A stretch of DNA of 64,000 nucleotides, from NCBI RefSeq assembly GCF_002232035.1, contig NZ_NKXR01000005.1, forward strand, positions 58,884-122,883. The letters are read 5' to 3'. A program made the translations under genes and the position numbers. This DNA comes from Collinsella sp. TF06-26 (GTDB lineage: Bacteria > Actinomycetota > Coriobacteriia > Coriobacteriales > Coriobacteriaceae). This document shows positions 38,964 through 46,729 of this stretch, piece after piece. Position 1 is the first letter of the stretch. Every line of letters starts with the position of its first letter. Below the pieces are notes generated by a model. It ran no database searches and was not told where the DNA came from. It saw only the letters and a list, made by a program, of their open reading frames with translations.

Positions 38964-39651
38964 CGAGCAGATGGGTGCTGGCGAGGGCCTGGATTTCGTG
39001 CCCTACGCCCGTCCGACCGGCACCGATACGGCCGAGCCGCTCAAGATCGGTGTGCTCATCAGCGGTTCGGGTACCAACCTGCAGGCGCTGATCGATCTGA
39101 TCGCCGCCGGCAAGCTCAACGCTTCGATTGAGCTTGTGGTGTCGAGCCGTCCTTCGGCTAAGGGTTTGCAGCGCGCTGAGCGCGCGGGCATCCAGACGCT
39201 GACGCTTTCCAAGGACGTCTATGCCGACCCTATTGCCGCCGACGAGATCATCGCGCATGAGCTGCTCGAACGCGGTTGCGAGTATGTGGTCATGGCCGGC
39301 TACATGCGTATGGTGCACACGCCTCTGCTGGCGGCGTTTCCCAATCGCGTGGTCAATTTGCATCCGGCGCTGCTGCCGAGCTTTACCGGTGCGCATGCGA
39401 TTGACGATGCGTTTGCCCGCGGCGTCAAGGTGACCGGCGTGACCGTGCACTTTGCCAACGAGATCTACGACAACGGCCCCATCATCGCCCAGCGTGCGCT
39501 GGCTGTTGAGGAGGGCTGGGACGTCGACACGCTCGAGGAGCACATCCACGCGATCGAGCACGTGCTGTATCCCGAGGTCGTGCAGATGCTCGCCGATGGC
39601 CGCGTCCACGTGCTGGAGAGCGGCAAGGTGGCTATCGACCCGGCGCGCTAG
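38953..39651 (+). CDS. purN: Phosphoribosylglycinamide formyltransferase (folate dependent)
   Basis: 232 residues. KIGVLISGSGTNLQALID binds the ribonucleotide, and NLHPALLPSFTGAHAI, HFANEIYDNGPII hold the catalytic Asn, His and Asp environment. It adds the formyl group from 10-formyl-THF. An extra 30 or so residues at the N-terminus precede the family start (at PLKIGVLISG) and are not found in most PurN proteins. They result from the start lying inside purM. The ATG at 38953 lacks a strong ribosome site, as expected for coupled translation. Confidence 0.95.
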   Translation: MSANEQMGAGEGLDFVPYARPTGTDTAEPLKIGVLISGSGTNLQALIDLIAAGKLNASIELVVSSRPSAKGLQRAERAGIQTLTLSKDVYADPIAADEIIAHELLERGCEYVVMAGYMRMVHTPLLAAFPNRVVNLHPALLPSFTGAHAIDDAFARGVKVTGVTVHFANEIYDNGPIIAQRALAVEEGWDVDTLEEHIHAIEHVLYPEVVQMLADGRVHVLESGKVAIDPAR

Positions 39652-39701
39652 CGCGTGTAAACAGGTCACCTAGGTTTCTTTGTGACATAAGCAATCGAAA
39701 T

Positions 39702-39746
39702 AGCCGCTTGGGGCATATGGAACCACATGTGCCCCAAGCGGCTTTT
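39702..39746 (+). terminator. Intrinsic terminator of the purMN operon
   Basis: A perfect 14-bp stem (39702-39715 with 39730-39743) and four T, about 50 bases after purN. Confidence 0.8.
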
Positions 39747-39825
39747 CCATCTCTTCGATTTCGGGCTCCTGATAACGTGACAGGTGGGACCGAAAAATGG
39801 GGGGGTGGTTGGCTGCGCGCATGAT

Positions 39826-39948
39826 ATGGATATCAGCGGCGATTTCTCCATCTCGGTAAATAAAGATGGCTTCAAGTTCAGTATCGGTTCGAACTTCGAG
39901 GTAGCAACCCTGTTCAACGATTTTCTTGCACTGACACCCATGTCATGA
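39826..39948 (+). CDS. Possible 40-residue peptide or gene remnant
   Basis: Reads MDISGDFSISVNKDGFKFS, then an acidic/hydrophobic end and a TGA. The composition is protein-like rather than the Arg/Pro-rich pattern of chance frames here. The open frame runs upstream to a GTG at 39784 across a seven-G run (39799-39805) after a stop at 39778, so it may be the tail of a frameshifted gene. No good ribosome site is seen. It lies in the otherwise gene-free 39652-40103. Confidence 0.3.
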   Translation: MDISGDFSISVNKDGFKFSIGSNFEVATLFNDFLALTPMS

Positions 39949-40103
39949 GCAAGGATAACTAGCCGGTATAGAGTCGCTTGAGCGGGTATGTGTCTGTTCA
40001 AGTGACCCATCGATTTGTTTAAGAAATAGTTAAACTACGAAACAAACGGCACGTGGGTAACTCACGACTCAGCGAGAGTAAAAGGAATAGGAGAAGAAGG
40101 TTC

Positions 40104-41321
40104 ATGTTTTGCCCCAAATGTGGCAGCAAGATTGGTGATGATGCGCGGTTCTGTACCGAATGCGGTCTGCCCTTGGGCGGGCTCTCGGGCAAGACTGCGG
40201 CCGAGGAGGGGCCCAAGGCCGAGCCGTCGGAGCGAGAATCATCGTCCGCTGAAGTCATAATGGAACCCACAGATACCGAAACGGACTCTGCGATAGGATC
40301 CGCGAATGCCGAGTCCACAGCAGAACCGAGCCCCGAGCCGGTCTCGAAGACCGCGAATAGCGGTCACTCCCAGATGTACAACTTCTTTATGCAACGCTGT
40401 CAGGTCGGCAACCGCCTAGTGCCGCAGTTTGCTATCATGATCGCCGCATTTATCGCCGCTGCAGGCATCGCTTACGCTGCTTTCATGCTCTACAAGAACG
40501 TCATCGAGCCCAATCTCCAGCAGCAATCCGTGCAACAGGAGCAAGCGACCGAAAGGCCCAAGAAGGACGAGAGAGCGGTCGAAGAAGTTGTCTATACGTT
40601 GGAGGCAAAGTCATTGACGGCGTCTGCTCCGGTCGACCCTATGCTCGAACAGGGCGAGCGGAGGGACATGGAATGGTCCTATCCGCAACTTAAGAGCTCC
40701 ACCAAAGACGACGTTGCAGACAAAATTAACAAGGCGATTCTCGAGCCCCTTCAAATTGATGCGGAGCGAACGAATCGAGCATCAGATAATGAGCAATCAG
40801 ATGCTGAGTTGTACCCCGACGGCGAATTACCCTGCATATCGAGAAACGTGACGGTTACGTACATGGATGAGAACTTTTTCTGTATCCGTGACGAGCGCTA
40901 TTCGACGGGATGGGGTCCGCATGGCGGCACGGTTGTGACTGGTGTTATTTTTGATTTGCATACGGGTGATACTGTTAGTCCTCAGGACATGTTTGGCATT
41001 GATACCGAGGATCTTGCCAATTCCATGAGTTCGGCAGTTTGGCCGTATCTTACGGAAATGGGCAGAGAACATCCGTCTGATTACAATTCGATGCTCATGC
41101 GGAGCAATTCTTCGGACTATTCAATCAAGGGCTCAACGTGCTTGTGTGTGACATCCAAGGGACTGGTGTATCACACCGAAGACTATGAGCTCGGTTCTTT
41201 TGCGGACGGCAATTGCGAGATTTTGGTTGCGTCCTGGGATGATGAGTCTCAAGTGGGGTCCGAAGTAACCCCTGATGAGGTCAAGGACGGTACAACGGTG
41301 AAAGTCGATAAGGAGGACTAA
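40104..41321 (+). CDS. Zinc-ribbon membrane protein with DUF3298/RsiV-like C-terminal domain
   Basis: 405 residues. The N-terminal zinc ribbon CPKCG-13-CTECG (residues 3-21), an acidic Ser/Glu-rich linker, one membrane helix (about 107-130) preceded by FFMQRCQVGNRLVPQF, then an extracytoplasmic domain (about 175-395). That domain resembles the DUF3298 fold of RsiV-type anti-sigma factors (YTLEAKSLTASA..., YMDENFFCIRDERYS, VTGVIFDLHTGDTVSPQDMF). The ATG at 40104 has AGGAG upstream, and the family start MFCPKCG begins there. The next gene starts two bases after its stop. The membrane segment is clearly related to that of the protein at 46730. Function unknown; ligand sensing at the envelope is an inference. 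Confidence 0.8.
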   Translation: MFCPKCGSKIGDDARFCTECGLPLGGLSGKTAAEEGPKAEPSERESSSAEVIMEPTDTETDSAIGSANAESTAEPSPEPVSKTANSGHSQMYNFFMQRCQVGNRLVPQFAIMIAAFIAAAGIAYAAFMLYKNVIEPNLQQQSVQQEQATERPKKDERAVEEVVYTLEAKSLTASAPVDPMLEQGERRDMEWSYPQLKSSTKDDVADKINKAILEPLQIDAERTNRASDNEQSDAELYPDGELPCISRNVTVTYMDENFFCIRDERYSTGWGPHGGTVVTGVIFDLHTGDTVSPQDMFGIDTEDLANSMSSAVWPYLTEMGREHPSDYNSMLMRSNSSDYSIKGSTCLCVTSKGLVYHTEDYELGSFADGNCEILVASWDDESQVGSEVTPDEVKDGTTVKVDKED

Positions 41322-41322
41322 C

Positions 41323-42936
41323 ATGTTCTGTCCCAACTGTGGATTTGAGCTTGATGGCGATTTGCGATACTGCACCGAGTGTGGCTATGCACTCGAAGAT
41401 GCAAAGGCGGTGCTGAACTCTGCCAGCAACGAAGTGGCAGAAGAGCCTTCCGTTATCAATGAGGCTGCGGAAGAGATTTTCGCTAGTGACGAAACGGAGA
41501 AGGAGCCTTCCGCCGGTGCCGAGGCGGGGGAGGAAAAGTCGCCCGTGGAGAGCGAGCCCGTAGCGGACGAAGAAGACGACCGGCCCAAGGACGACGTGTC
41601 GTCCGATGCAACGCCTTCGATTCAAGCCGTGCGCGCCGACCGGCCAAAGCCGAGCAATCCGGTCGCCAAGCCCGTCGCGGCGCCAGCCCCTGCGCCTGCG
41701 GCGAATGTATCCGCACAGAAAAAGGAGCCCAAGGCGCTCTATATCGTTGGTATCGTCGTTGGTCTGGCAGTCATTGCCATCTTTAGCTATCTGCTGTTCT
41801 TTAGCAAGTCCGGCGACGTTGCCCATTACGGCCAGGACAAGGCCATCGTGGTGGCCCAAGAATCCAAGATTACCCCGACCGACGCAAAGGGCGAGAAGAT
41901 CAAGAAGTACTCGGTGACCCTGAACGGCGACAACGGCTACAGCACCAATGCTGAGGTTAAGGGTGACGAGGGCTTCACGGTAAGCCAGTTTCCCGATATC
42001 AAACCGGGAAAATATACCCTCACCGTTAGGGACTCCAAGACCAAGGTTGAGTGGAGCGTTCCTGTCGAGGTGGTCGACAATTCCAAGTCCGATGAGGCCG
42101 TGAAGGATGTTTCGCTCGAGGTGCCTAAGGCTGACAGCGCAGACGCAAAGGCGGACGAGGGCGACAAAAAGGACGGAAACGCCGCTGCGGACAATGCTGC
42201 TGCATCCGCTGCCTATAAGCAAAAATGCCAGGAATATCTTGCGCGTTATGGTGAACCTCAAATGGTTGAGATTGAGGACTATATGTCAGCCCTTAGAGGT
42301 TTTTGCTTGGCTGATTTGGTTGATTTCGACAACGACGGCGTTTCTGAGCTCGTGACGGTTGTTAACGATATGAGCGCGGACGATATGAAAAGCGCCTGGG
42401 ACGGAAATATTGAAGAGCTTCAGAAGTCCTACACCGTAGAGGTTTGGTCGGCGGAAGACGGCGGCATCAAAAGGATATATAGCCAAAAATGGCTCGACAA
42501 CTCTAACGGAGGATCGATGTACCTGCCTCTTGTTAAGGATGATGAGCAAAACGTCTTACTTGGCAAGCGTACGTACGAAATGTGCGATGCGCTCAAAGCA
42601 AAGCTCTCAGGTAAACAGATAACCTATGGCGATAACTGGTCTTTATTCGGCAAAAAGGATGATTCGCTTTCGTTGGTGTTAAATCGCGAAGCTTGGTCCG
42701 TCTCTGTTTCTGGCGGTAATCTTGGAGACTATTACGCATCTAACGGCAAGGAGATATCCGAGAAGGATTTCAACGCGTTAAATTCCTACACAGATTTCAA
42801 TCATCAATACTGCACGTATTATTTTGTTGACTTCTCAAGCTCAAGTCAGGGGTCATTTTCAGATGTGCCCGTTGTTGGTTGCCGCCAAATGTCCGACCGC
42901 ACCAATAGCACACTAAAAAAGTTGGGGATTGAATAA
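41323..42936 (+). CDS. Zinc-ribbon membrane protein, second gene of the pair
   Basis: 537 residues. Zinc ribbon CPNCG-13-CTECG (3-21), a Glu/Pro/Ala-rich linker, one membrane helix (about 139-161), a small Ig-like beta domain (about 170-250; KYSVTLNGDNGYSTNAEVKG, PGKYTLTVRDS), a Lys/Asp/Ala-rich spacer, and a C-terminal domain (about 300-530) with the Asp-rich FDNDGVSELVTVV, like calcium-binding repeat proteins. AGGAGG precedes the ATG, which lies two bases after the previous stop. It forms an operon with 40104-41321 and ends in a bidirectional terminator. No known function. Confidence 0.8.
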   Translation: MFCPNCGFELDGDLRYCTECGYALEDAKAVLNSASNEVAEEPSVINEAAEEIFASDETEKEPSAGAEAGEEKSPVESEPVADEEDDRPKDDVSSDATPSIQAVRADRPKPSNPVAKPVAAPAPAPAANVSAQKKEPKALYIVGIVVGLAVIAIFSYLLFFSKSGDVAHYGQDKAIVVAQESKITPTDAKGEKIKKYSVTLNGDNGYSTNAEVKGDEGFTVSQFPDIKPGKYTLTVRDSKTKVEWSVPVEVVDNSKSDEAVKDVSLEVPKADSADAKADEGDKKDGNAAADNAAASAAYKQKCQEYLARYGEPQMVEIEDYMSALRGFCLADLVDFDNDGVSELVTVVNDMSADDMKSAWDGNIEELQKSYTVEVWSAEDGGIKRIYSQKWLDNSNGGSMYLPLVKDDEQNVLLGKRTYEMCDALKAKLSGKQITYGDNWSLFGKKDDSLSLVLNREAWSVSVSGGNLGDYYASNGKEISEKDFNALNSYTDFNHQYCTYYFVDFSSSSQGSFSDVPVVGCRQMSDRTNSTLKKLGIE

Positions 42937-42942
42937 AAGTTG

Positions 42943-42979
42943 AAAAAGGGGCCTGGAAATTGCGTCCAGGCCCCTTTTC
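42943..42979. terminator. Bidirectional intrinsic terminator
   Basis: AAAAGGGGCCTGGA pairs with TCCAGGCCCCTTTT around a short loop, between the zinc-ribbon gene pair and the convergent AAA ATPase gene. Confidence 0.88.
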
Positions 42980-44362
42980 TTAGAGCAGCTGCTCAAGGTC
43001 AATAAGCCTTGTGTCGTTCACTTGGGCGGCTTGCTCTCGACATGCCTCCGTAAATCCACCCTTGCTAAACAGGTAATATCGTTGGATCGGCCTGCCCAAC
43101 AATGTTCCGCGACGCATGAGCGTCTCAAGCACATCGACGTCAGCGGGCTCGTTTCTCCATTTGCACTCACCAACGATGAGCTCCCCATCGGCGCCCTCTA
43201 ACACAACGTCAATCTCTTCTTGCCGGCGCGTGTTCGGGTTCGTGCCCCACCAAGAGCCGATTGCCTTGGGCAGCACATCCAGCTCGCTCTCAACAACCTG
43301 CCGCATCAACCACTGGCGGCATACCTCTTCAAATGCAGGACCTACAAAGGTGGACAAATCATGCTTGGCGATACGCGCGGCCACAGCGGCTCCGAGCCCC
43401 TCCTCAATTGTTCCTGCGTACTGTGGAACAAAACGATACCAAAACCTAAACAGGTTATCGCAGATCCGATAGACTACCTGGCGTTTTGTTGCCTTTACAA
43501 CGGGCGTGACGCGCTCAACGATTCGCAGCTCGATCAATGCGTCGAGCAGCCGCGCGACCTGTGGCGTTGCGAGGTGGGTAACATCGGCAATCTCTTTGGA
43601 GCGTACATAGCCGTTGGCAATGGCGGTTATGACGGCATTGTAGATAGCCGGGCTGCGGACCTCTTGCAGCAGATAGTTCTGGGGTTCGGCATACAAAAAC
43701 GCATCTTGACGCAACAGCGCATGCTCAAGGTTCCATTGAGTGGAACGCGTGCCATCGAGCTGTGATAGATAGAGCGGCATCCCGCCAACAACGGAATACA
43801 GCTCGATGACCCTTTCGATGGGTGCATCGGGAAGCATGAGCGCCGCGTCGAAGATGGTGAAGGGGTCAATGCGCAGCTGCATGGTGCGGCGTCCATAAAG
43901 AGGGCTTTGGTGTCCTAGTACCTGGTGTTCCATAAAGCTCATGGACGACCCGCAGAGTACGAGGAACAGCTTGCTCGTGTCTTTATGTCGATCGATAAGC
44001 GTTTGCAGGCACGAAGAGATGCCCGGATCGCTCTCGGCGAGGTAGGGATACTCATCAATAATCAGAACGATTCGCTCTGTCTTGGCGTGTTCGAAGACGG
44101 ATTCGAGTGCAACCTGGATAGAGGGGAACGCTGCTCCTGCGGCGCTATCGCCAAGTATCTCGCGGCTGAGCAGCGCGAGATTTTCGCTTGCAACGGTTTG
44201 CTGCCCAGTAAAGAAGATCACATGGGGTTTGCCCTGTGTAAAGGCGTGAAGCAGGCTGGTTTTACCTACGCGACGCTTTCCATAGACTACAGCAAACTGA
44301 AAGGAACTCTTTTGATAGGCGGTTTCCAGGGATTCAAGCTCTTCCCGACGTCCAACAAACAT
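42980..44362 (-). CDS. AAA ATPase with DUF234 nuclease-like C-terminal domain
   Basis: 460 residues. FVGRREELESLE at the N-terminus, Walker A GKRRVGKTS (28-36), Walker B VLIIDEYPYL with Asp103 and Glu104, and sensor text FLVLCGSSMSFME define the archaeal-type ATPase group common in Coriobacteriia and gut Firmicutes. A winged-helix segment (about 250-290) leads to a DUF234 C-terminal domain with a PDDEXK-like set, Asp385 in EEIDVVLEG and Glu399/Lys401 in VGECKW. The role of this family is unresolved; DNA-related or toxin-like activity is speculated. GAGG precedes the ATG. The promoter contains an unusual palindrome. Confidence 0.85.
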   Translation of the reverse strand: MFVGRREELESLETAYQKSSFQFAVVYGKRRVGKTSLLHAFTQGKPHVIFFTGQQTVASENLALLSREILGDSAAGAAFPSIQVALESVFEHAKTERIVLIIDEYPYLAESDPGISSCLQTLIDRHKDTSKLFLVLCGSSMSFMEHQVLGHQSPLYGRRTMQLRIDPFTIFDAALMLPDAPIERVIELYSVVGGMPLYLSQLDGTRSTQWNLEHALLRQDAFLYAEPQNYLLQEVRSPAIYNAVITAIANGYVRSKEIADVTHLATPQVARLLDALIELRIVERVTPVVKATKRQVVYRICDNLFRFWYRFVPQYAGTIEEGLGAAVAARIAKHDLSTFVGPAFEEVCRQWLMRQVVESELDVLPKAIGSWWGTNPNTRRQEEIDVVLEGADGELIVGECKWRNEPADVDVLETLMRRGTLLGRPIQRYYLFSKGGFTEACREQAAQVNDTRLIDLEQLL

Positions 44363-44372
44363 GATGTGCCTC

Positions 44373-44420
44373 GCTCATATACGTATTACTAACATATATA
44401 TTACTAACACGTATATGAGC
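44373..44420. promoter_or_regulatory. Palindrome with nested direct repeats in the ATPase promoter
   Basis: GCTCATATACGT (44373-44384) and ACGTATATGAGC (44409-44420) are perfect 12-bp arms. Between and touching them lie two copies of TATTACTAACA (44384-44394, 44399-44409) spaced 15 bases. It begins 11 bases before the ATPase start codon, so it covers the probable promoter and leader. A regulator-binding site is likely but not identified. Confidence 0.55.
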
Positions 44421-44464
44421 AACTTTCCACCCGTCAATCGGATGGCGAGGAAATGACAGCGTTT

Positions 44465-45823
44465 CTACTTAACGAGGCGCTTGAGCTTGGCATAGTCCTG
44501 AATTTGCTTTTTGCGCTTGGCGTTGAGGAGGTTGTTGAGGTCGAGCTTCTCAGCGGTGCAGCGTTTGAGTAGCGCGGAGCTATCAAAGCCGTTTGACTCA
44601 ATGTCTTCATCCAGATCGTGCTTGAGCTTGGTCCATTTATTGAGCTGCGAGCGCACGTAGGCCGCGGGACGTTCTATCTCGTTGGCGATGTCGCGTACGC
44701 TGGTGCCCGTTCCAAACAGCTCGCGTATCTTTGCCGTCTCCTTGCGCGTGCGCTCATTTTTGGCATCGGTCTTGCATCGATCGCTGCAGTAGTGCCGTTT
44801 GACGCCACGATGCCCGGCAAGTGAATAGGCGCGTCCGCACTGCTCGCAATAACCAATTTTGACGGTGCTCAGCTTGCGTGAAAAATCAAACCAGAGCCAC
44901 GAGAGATAGCTGTCAAAGGAGAGGAACCCTGTGGACTCGTTACCCTGGAACACATCCACGTGCGCGCCCGAGAGATGCGAGATCACGAGCGCCTGCACCA
45001 AAGCGGTGAGTGCATCGCGGTCATCATTTTCAAGTTCTTCGCGGCGCTCCTGGATATCTGCTTGAGGGTCGATTACATAGAAGCTCTCCTCGCTATTGCT
45101 GACCTTGAGCCGCGCTGAAATCTCCAAGCTGGAGTCTTCGTCCATGTAGAACATCGCCTGCAAAACACTGAAGTCATTGGCGGTGAGCTCGTGTTCAAAA
45201 GAGAGCACGTTGAGTGCAACGAGGGATTCTTCCTCGTCGATCATAAACATAAAGGCGTAGAAATATCCCGCATCGGATTCGATTTTGCGCACGATGGGCA
45301 GGCTTTTGAATGAGTCGGTATAATCACCGCCCGCCCTCAGGATAGTGGTGTAGATCTTGAAGGATGACCCGTTTGCCGCGCAGGTCACCACTGATTTCTC
45401 GATTCTTTCCAATGCGGAGACCTTTGCGATGGTGCAGCTCCCGTTGAGGTATTCCTGGATGCGCATGGCAATAAGTGCTGCCATCGCGGCATTGGCCCAA
45501 TCGCGTACGGATTCTATTGCGTGCTTGCCAAAAAGCGGCCCGGTCTGTTCGGCGTAATCAAGTACGTTAAAGAGGCTTGCGCGGAAGGGCTGCTCTTTAA
45601 CGGCGGTGGGTTCGATGCATGATGCCAGCCTGATCAGATCGGCATGGCGCTCGCTGTGTGCGGGCCCTTCGTTGCTCTTGTTGCCGGCCAGCTCGGTGGG
45701 CATGTAGAGTTCAAAGACAAGCTGGGCCTCGCCAACGGGCCTATTGGGTTCGTTCTCTATGAGGTTGACTTTCTTAAACGGAATCGAACCTTCAACGGTG
45801 CGTGTTTGGGAGAACTCAAACAT
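44465..45823 (-). CDS. Hypothetical protein with CGNR-like zinc finger and helix-turn-helix
   Basis: 452 residues. The first 320 residues show no family I recognise. Residues 326-350 hold CEQCGRAY, then HYCSDRC, a four-Cys finger like that of CGNR regulators, followed by a basic stretch and a helix-turn-helix-like segment (IRELFGTGTSVRDIANEIERP). The end is Lys-rich. A DNA- or RNA-binding regulator is likely. It stands alone on the minus strand between the ATPase gene and the zinc-ribbon gene at 45963, and its own promoter would lie in 45824-45962. Confidence 0.7.
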   Translation of the reverse strand: MFEFSQTRTVEGSIPFKKVNLIENEPNRPVGEAQLVFELYMPTELAGNKSNEGPAHSERHADLIRLASCIEPTAVKEQPFRASLFNVLDYAEQTGPLFGKHAIESVRDWANAAMAALIAMRIQEYLNGSCTIAKVSALERIEKSVVTCAANGSSFKIYTTILRAGGDYTDSFKSLPIVRKIESDAGYFYAFMFMIDEEESLVALNVLSFEHELTANDFSVLQAMFYMDEDSSLEISARLKVSNSEESFYVIDPQADIQERREELENDDRDALTALVQALVISHLSGAHVDVFQGNESTGFLSFDSYLSWLWFDFSRKLSTVKIGYCEQCGRAYSLAGHRGVKRHYCSDRCKTDAKNERTRKETAKIRELFGTGTSVRDIANEIERPAAYVRSQLNKWTKLKHDLDEDIESNGFDSSALLKRCTAEKLDLNNLLNAKRKKQIQDYAKLKRLVK

Positions 45824-45962
45824 TGTTACCCCTGTCTCTAGCTGCAGGTTTAATAGCGTAGCACGTTTAGGAAAATTACCCGGTCAAAATCTCTATATCG
45901 GATAAACGACAAATCGTATCTTGTGATCGTCAAGAAAAGGGGTAACGAGAAAGGACCCGATT

Positions 45963-46580
45963 ATGCATTGCAAACAGTGTGGAGCAGAGATTAACGACGG
46001 CGCCAAGTTCTGCGGCGTGTGCGGAACGCCTACGGTCGCGGCTGCGGCCAGCGCGGTGGGGGATGCGATTTACGTCGAGGCCCAGCCGATTGAGAGCCAG
46101 TCTGTCGAGGCTCAGTTTCAAGCGGCGGAGGATGCAGAGGCCGCTGCTTGCCTGCAGGATTCGCTTCACGAGTCCATCGGGTCGCTTGGGCGAGCAGCGG
46201 TGATTTCATTGCTCTATGTGCTCTTTTTCAATTACGTGCTGGGAGGTGGCTCGCTGGGACTTAACAATATGATTCCGCTGGCGCTGCTTCTGATTGGTCC
46301 CTGGAAGGTGATTATCTCGCTGTACCGCAGCGGTGTAAGGCTTCCCTTTGTCTATGGTAGCGGCATTATCGGTATCACGATTATGCTAATCGAGCTTGTG
46401 GTTCTCGTGGGCCTTCCTGTCGTGGTTCTGATGCTTTTTTACTGGTTGGGCAGCGTGATTCACGGGGCGGTTCCTGTTATTCCCGAATCGGTTCCGATGA
46501 CGATCGTGGCGCTCTGGCCTATTGCCTCGGTTGCCAACATCATCTTCAAGGCAATCAAGCTGCACATGGCTCGCGCCTAG
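45963..46580 (+). CDS. Zinc-ribbon multi-pass membrane protein
   Basis: 205 residues. Zinc ribbon CKQCG-13-CGVCG (3-21), an acidic Ala/Glu-rich linker, then about five hydrophobic helices from residue 75 (ISLLYVLFFNYVLGGG, MIPLALLLIGPWKVI, GIIGITIMLIELVVLVGLP, VVVLMLFYWLGSVI, ALWPIASVANIIF). GAGAAAGG lies before the ATG. It is related to its neighbours only through the ribbon. No transport or enzyme motif is seen. Confidence 0.75.
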   Translation: MHCKQCGAEINDGAKFCGVCGTPTVAAAASAVGDAIYVEAQPIESQSVEAQFQAAEDAEAAACLQDSLHESIGSLGRAAVISLLYVLFFNYVLGGGSLGLNNMIPLALLLIGPWKVIISLYRSGVRLPFVYGSGIIGITIMLIELVVLVGLPVVVLMLFYWLGSVIHGAVPVIPESVPMTIVALWPIASVANIIFKAIKLHMARA

Positions 46581-46729
46581 CAAGTAGCCCGTCGCATGCC
46601 TTCCGCGTGGGGTCAGGCGAATTTGAAAGGTGAAAGAAAAGGTTTACAGTCGAGCAAATTGCTCCTGGGCCTTTTCTGTTTGCAGGCTGTGGGCTATCGT
46701 TTCGATATGCTGAAGTTCTAGGGGGATTT

